From assembly GCA_963169105.1 (NCBI GenBank), contig OY720633.1, forward strand, positions 160,099,780 through 160,163,779: a stretch of DNA of 64,000 nt, in the 5' to 3' direction. Below the pieces are notes generated by a model. That model did no database searches. It was not told the DNA's origin and saw only the letters and a list, made by a program, of their open reading frames with translations. The position numbers and the translations under genes were made by a program. Each line of letters opens with the position of its first letter. The stretch's first letter is position 1. The DNA comes from Ceriagrion tenellum (lineage: Eukaryota > Arthropoda > Insecta > Odonata > Coenagrionidae). Positions 62,150-64,000 of the stretch are shown one piece after another.

Positions 62150-64000
62150 TTTAAGTATATTTAGAGGAGCTTAGTTTTTATTGTGGACCCTTATTGTGCG
62201 CGGAAAGAAAGAGTTTTTGTACCGATCTGTTCGGCAAGGTATTTTTCTTATTTTATTGCTTCTGTCAGACCTAGAGATGTCGTGAGGCGTCATGATAATA
62301 TTCTCTATGTCACTCTGAAACACACCAGTTCTGGATTTTTCGTGCAGTAATGCGATCCAAAGGTTGGCAAAATACTTTGCAAAATAGCAATCATCATCTG
62401 ACATTTCTTACCTCTTCGAGCGAATGCCGGCGAATTGGTCGTCCACAAAAATGGTTCAACGCGGGGAGAACCCGAAAATTGCAGATTAATAATAAACAAA
62501 CCCAGAAGAGAGCATGAAAAAACCTTGACGTGAGTTACTCCAATCACTATTCACTCTCTATGGGTAGAGTCAAAAATCCAATTCCACCTTTCAGTGAATA
62601 TCCATTTGAGTGAGGAAAACAACTCATTCACAACCACGCTATATTTAAAAGTTGGCATTATTAGCGACTACAAGAATAGCGAGTGACACGGATCCAACAG
62701 TATCAACTCATCCAAAAGTATCCCATATCACCAACTCCTGAATCCAATCAATTCGATTTTAAAGAAATACAGTAATAAGCAGTAAATAACTACAGTAGGT
62801 ACACAAATACTGTCGAAAATGCAGATCATGAATTGTTACATAATAACCTCTGGACGAGAAAAGGTAACATTACCACATCTGGTGTTAGATTAGCACTAAA
62901 AGTACGTCTTTGTATTGTTATTGCCACTAACTTTGAAACTCATAAATGGCACAATAAACGGGATATCTCATTCTCCGCCTAATGCGCGTCAGTGACACAA
63001 AATATTCAGAACCTTTCTAATCTATATACACTGCCAGCAACGTTGATTCCCTGATTAAAATCTCTGAGCAGTGTAAGAATATCCGATATAATTAAATATG
63101 TAGCCCCAATTCTTTTGTTGCAGAAGCCTCACTGACCATTATCGATCACCACTTACTCAAATACTGCTCACTTTTCACACAATAATGCCACATGTGGGCC
63201 TACTGCAGGATTCTTGTACTTACAAGACGAAATGTTTTGTCTTGCCGTTGAAATGATATCTTTCGAACTAATCAGTTTCGACTTGCTCATCGTCAATTTA
63301 TTTTATTCGATGTTACAAAATATATTACATTTGGTGTGCGAAGTCTAATGAAAACGACCCAAGTATGACTAATTATAAAGATGTTATGTAAGAGTGTTGT
63401 TTCCTATTTTACATTTGACTTTGTATTTCCATATTTTGTATTTTTCAAAAGGGTGCCATGCCCATAAATAAATATTATTATTATTATCAGGTATTGTATC
63501 TGATTGCACTATATACATGGAATTGTACTTAACGTAATGCATATGTTTCTAATGGCAACCAATTAGACTTCGAGGTGTGTTAGTCGACAAATTGTGTAGC
63601 CTATTAGATAGTTTTCTCCAAAACGTTTATTTTAAATCTTCCACCTAGTATTAACATCACGTTACGCATTATCCCTGCCTGATTCCCCAATTATGCCTGC
63701 CTGATTCTTGTACCTCGCATACGTAGTAACAATTTCCATTAACTCAGTAGATTTTGTAGCATTGATAGTTTTGGACCCATTTTGTAGTTTAGGTAAATGA
63801 AATAAAATTGTACATAAATTTGTGCAGGCTAATAATAACTCAACCCCTGCCAAACACCCTTGAGGAGGCTTTCGGGGTGATATGTAGATTTACTTTCTGA
63901 TTTATCTATTTTTTGCTATAGTATTTTTTGTACTTTCATCATTATCATTATATGACGTTTGATACTAAGACTGATTAACTGCAGCCCTCCATATCTCCCT
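62150..64000. other. Non-coding AT-rich DNA
   Basis: No gene was seen. GGGTGCCATGCCCATAAATA followed by (ATT)n at 63450-63490 resembles the 3' end of a LINE. The segment near 63840-63895 has a faint resemblance to the repeat ending in GTAGAT. Confidence 0.4.

Noticed and set aside
1..64000. CRISPR arrays, bacterial operons or phage modules
   Set aside because: No regularly spaced direct repeats with unique spacers and no compact gene clusters; the sequence is eukaryotic.

Overview
The window is AT-rich, intron-rich eukaryotic nuclear DNA, most likely from an arthropod and probably an insect. The evidence is long AT-rich introns with GT/AG junctions, tRNA-derived SINEs, Tigger, mariner and hAT DNA transposons, Penelope-like elements and several LINE types. 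There are no bacterial-style operons, and most long open frames outside the features listed are chance frames. The species cannot be named from the sequence alone.

One host gene can be supported, on the plus strand from about 13.7 to 38.5 kb. Eight exons (13729-13893, 18858-18997, 20190-20291, 23730-23871, 25381-25957, 34112-34346, 35415-35630, 37148-37232) have acceptor and donor sites at every junction and join in one frame without a stop. They give 553 residues of a mostly disordered protein rich in Pro, Ser, Arg and Glu. The 5' end lies upstream of 13.7 kb and probably outside the window. I do not recognise the family. The last exon runs into an 18-bp purine minisatellite. The strong acceptor gives a short C-terminus of 28 residues; a weaker acceptor 34 bases on would open an acidic Ser/Glu-rich tail of about 240 residues.

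The first 13.7 kb is non-coding and holds an old TIR element with a LINE fragment inside it (2.7-3.7 kb), a decayed Tigger transposase (4.3-6.2 kb) and a short Tigger-like non-autonomous element (11.3-11.8 kb). The introns carry a mariner 5' fragment, a Penelope-type palindrome with hammerhead-ribozyme-like motifs flanked by a 14-bp direct repeat (21.7-21.95 kb), an RTE-like LINE fragment (27.2-27.4 kb), a decayed Penelope reverse transcriptase/endonuclease with its own hammerhead-like motif (30.4-31.9 kb) and several palindromes.

From 39 kb to the end the window is a transposon graveyard: a possible piggyBac trace, an R2/R4-type LINE (44.6-47.25 kb), a broken ZMYM1-like hAT transposase on the minus strand (47.3-50.3 kb), a nearly intact ZMYM1-like hAT element with matching 8-bp target duplications (52442-56159), further LINE fragments, two or three tRNA-derived SINEs, a pair of oppositely oriented repeats and a tandem repeat. 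No unknown defence or metabolic system is visible. The items most worth checking are the hammerhead motifs, the fully delimited hAT element and the splice-controlled acidic tail.
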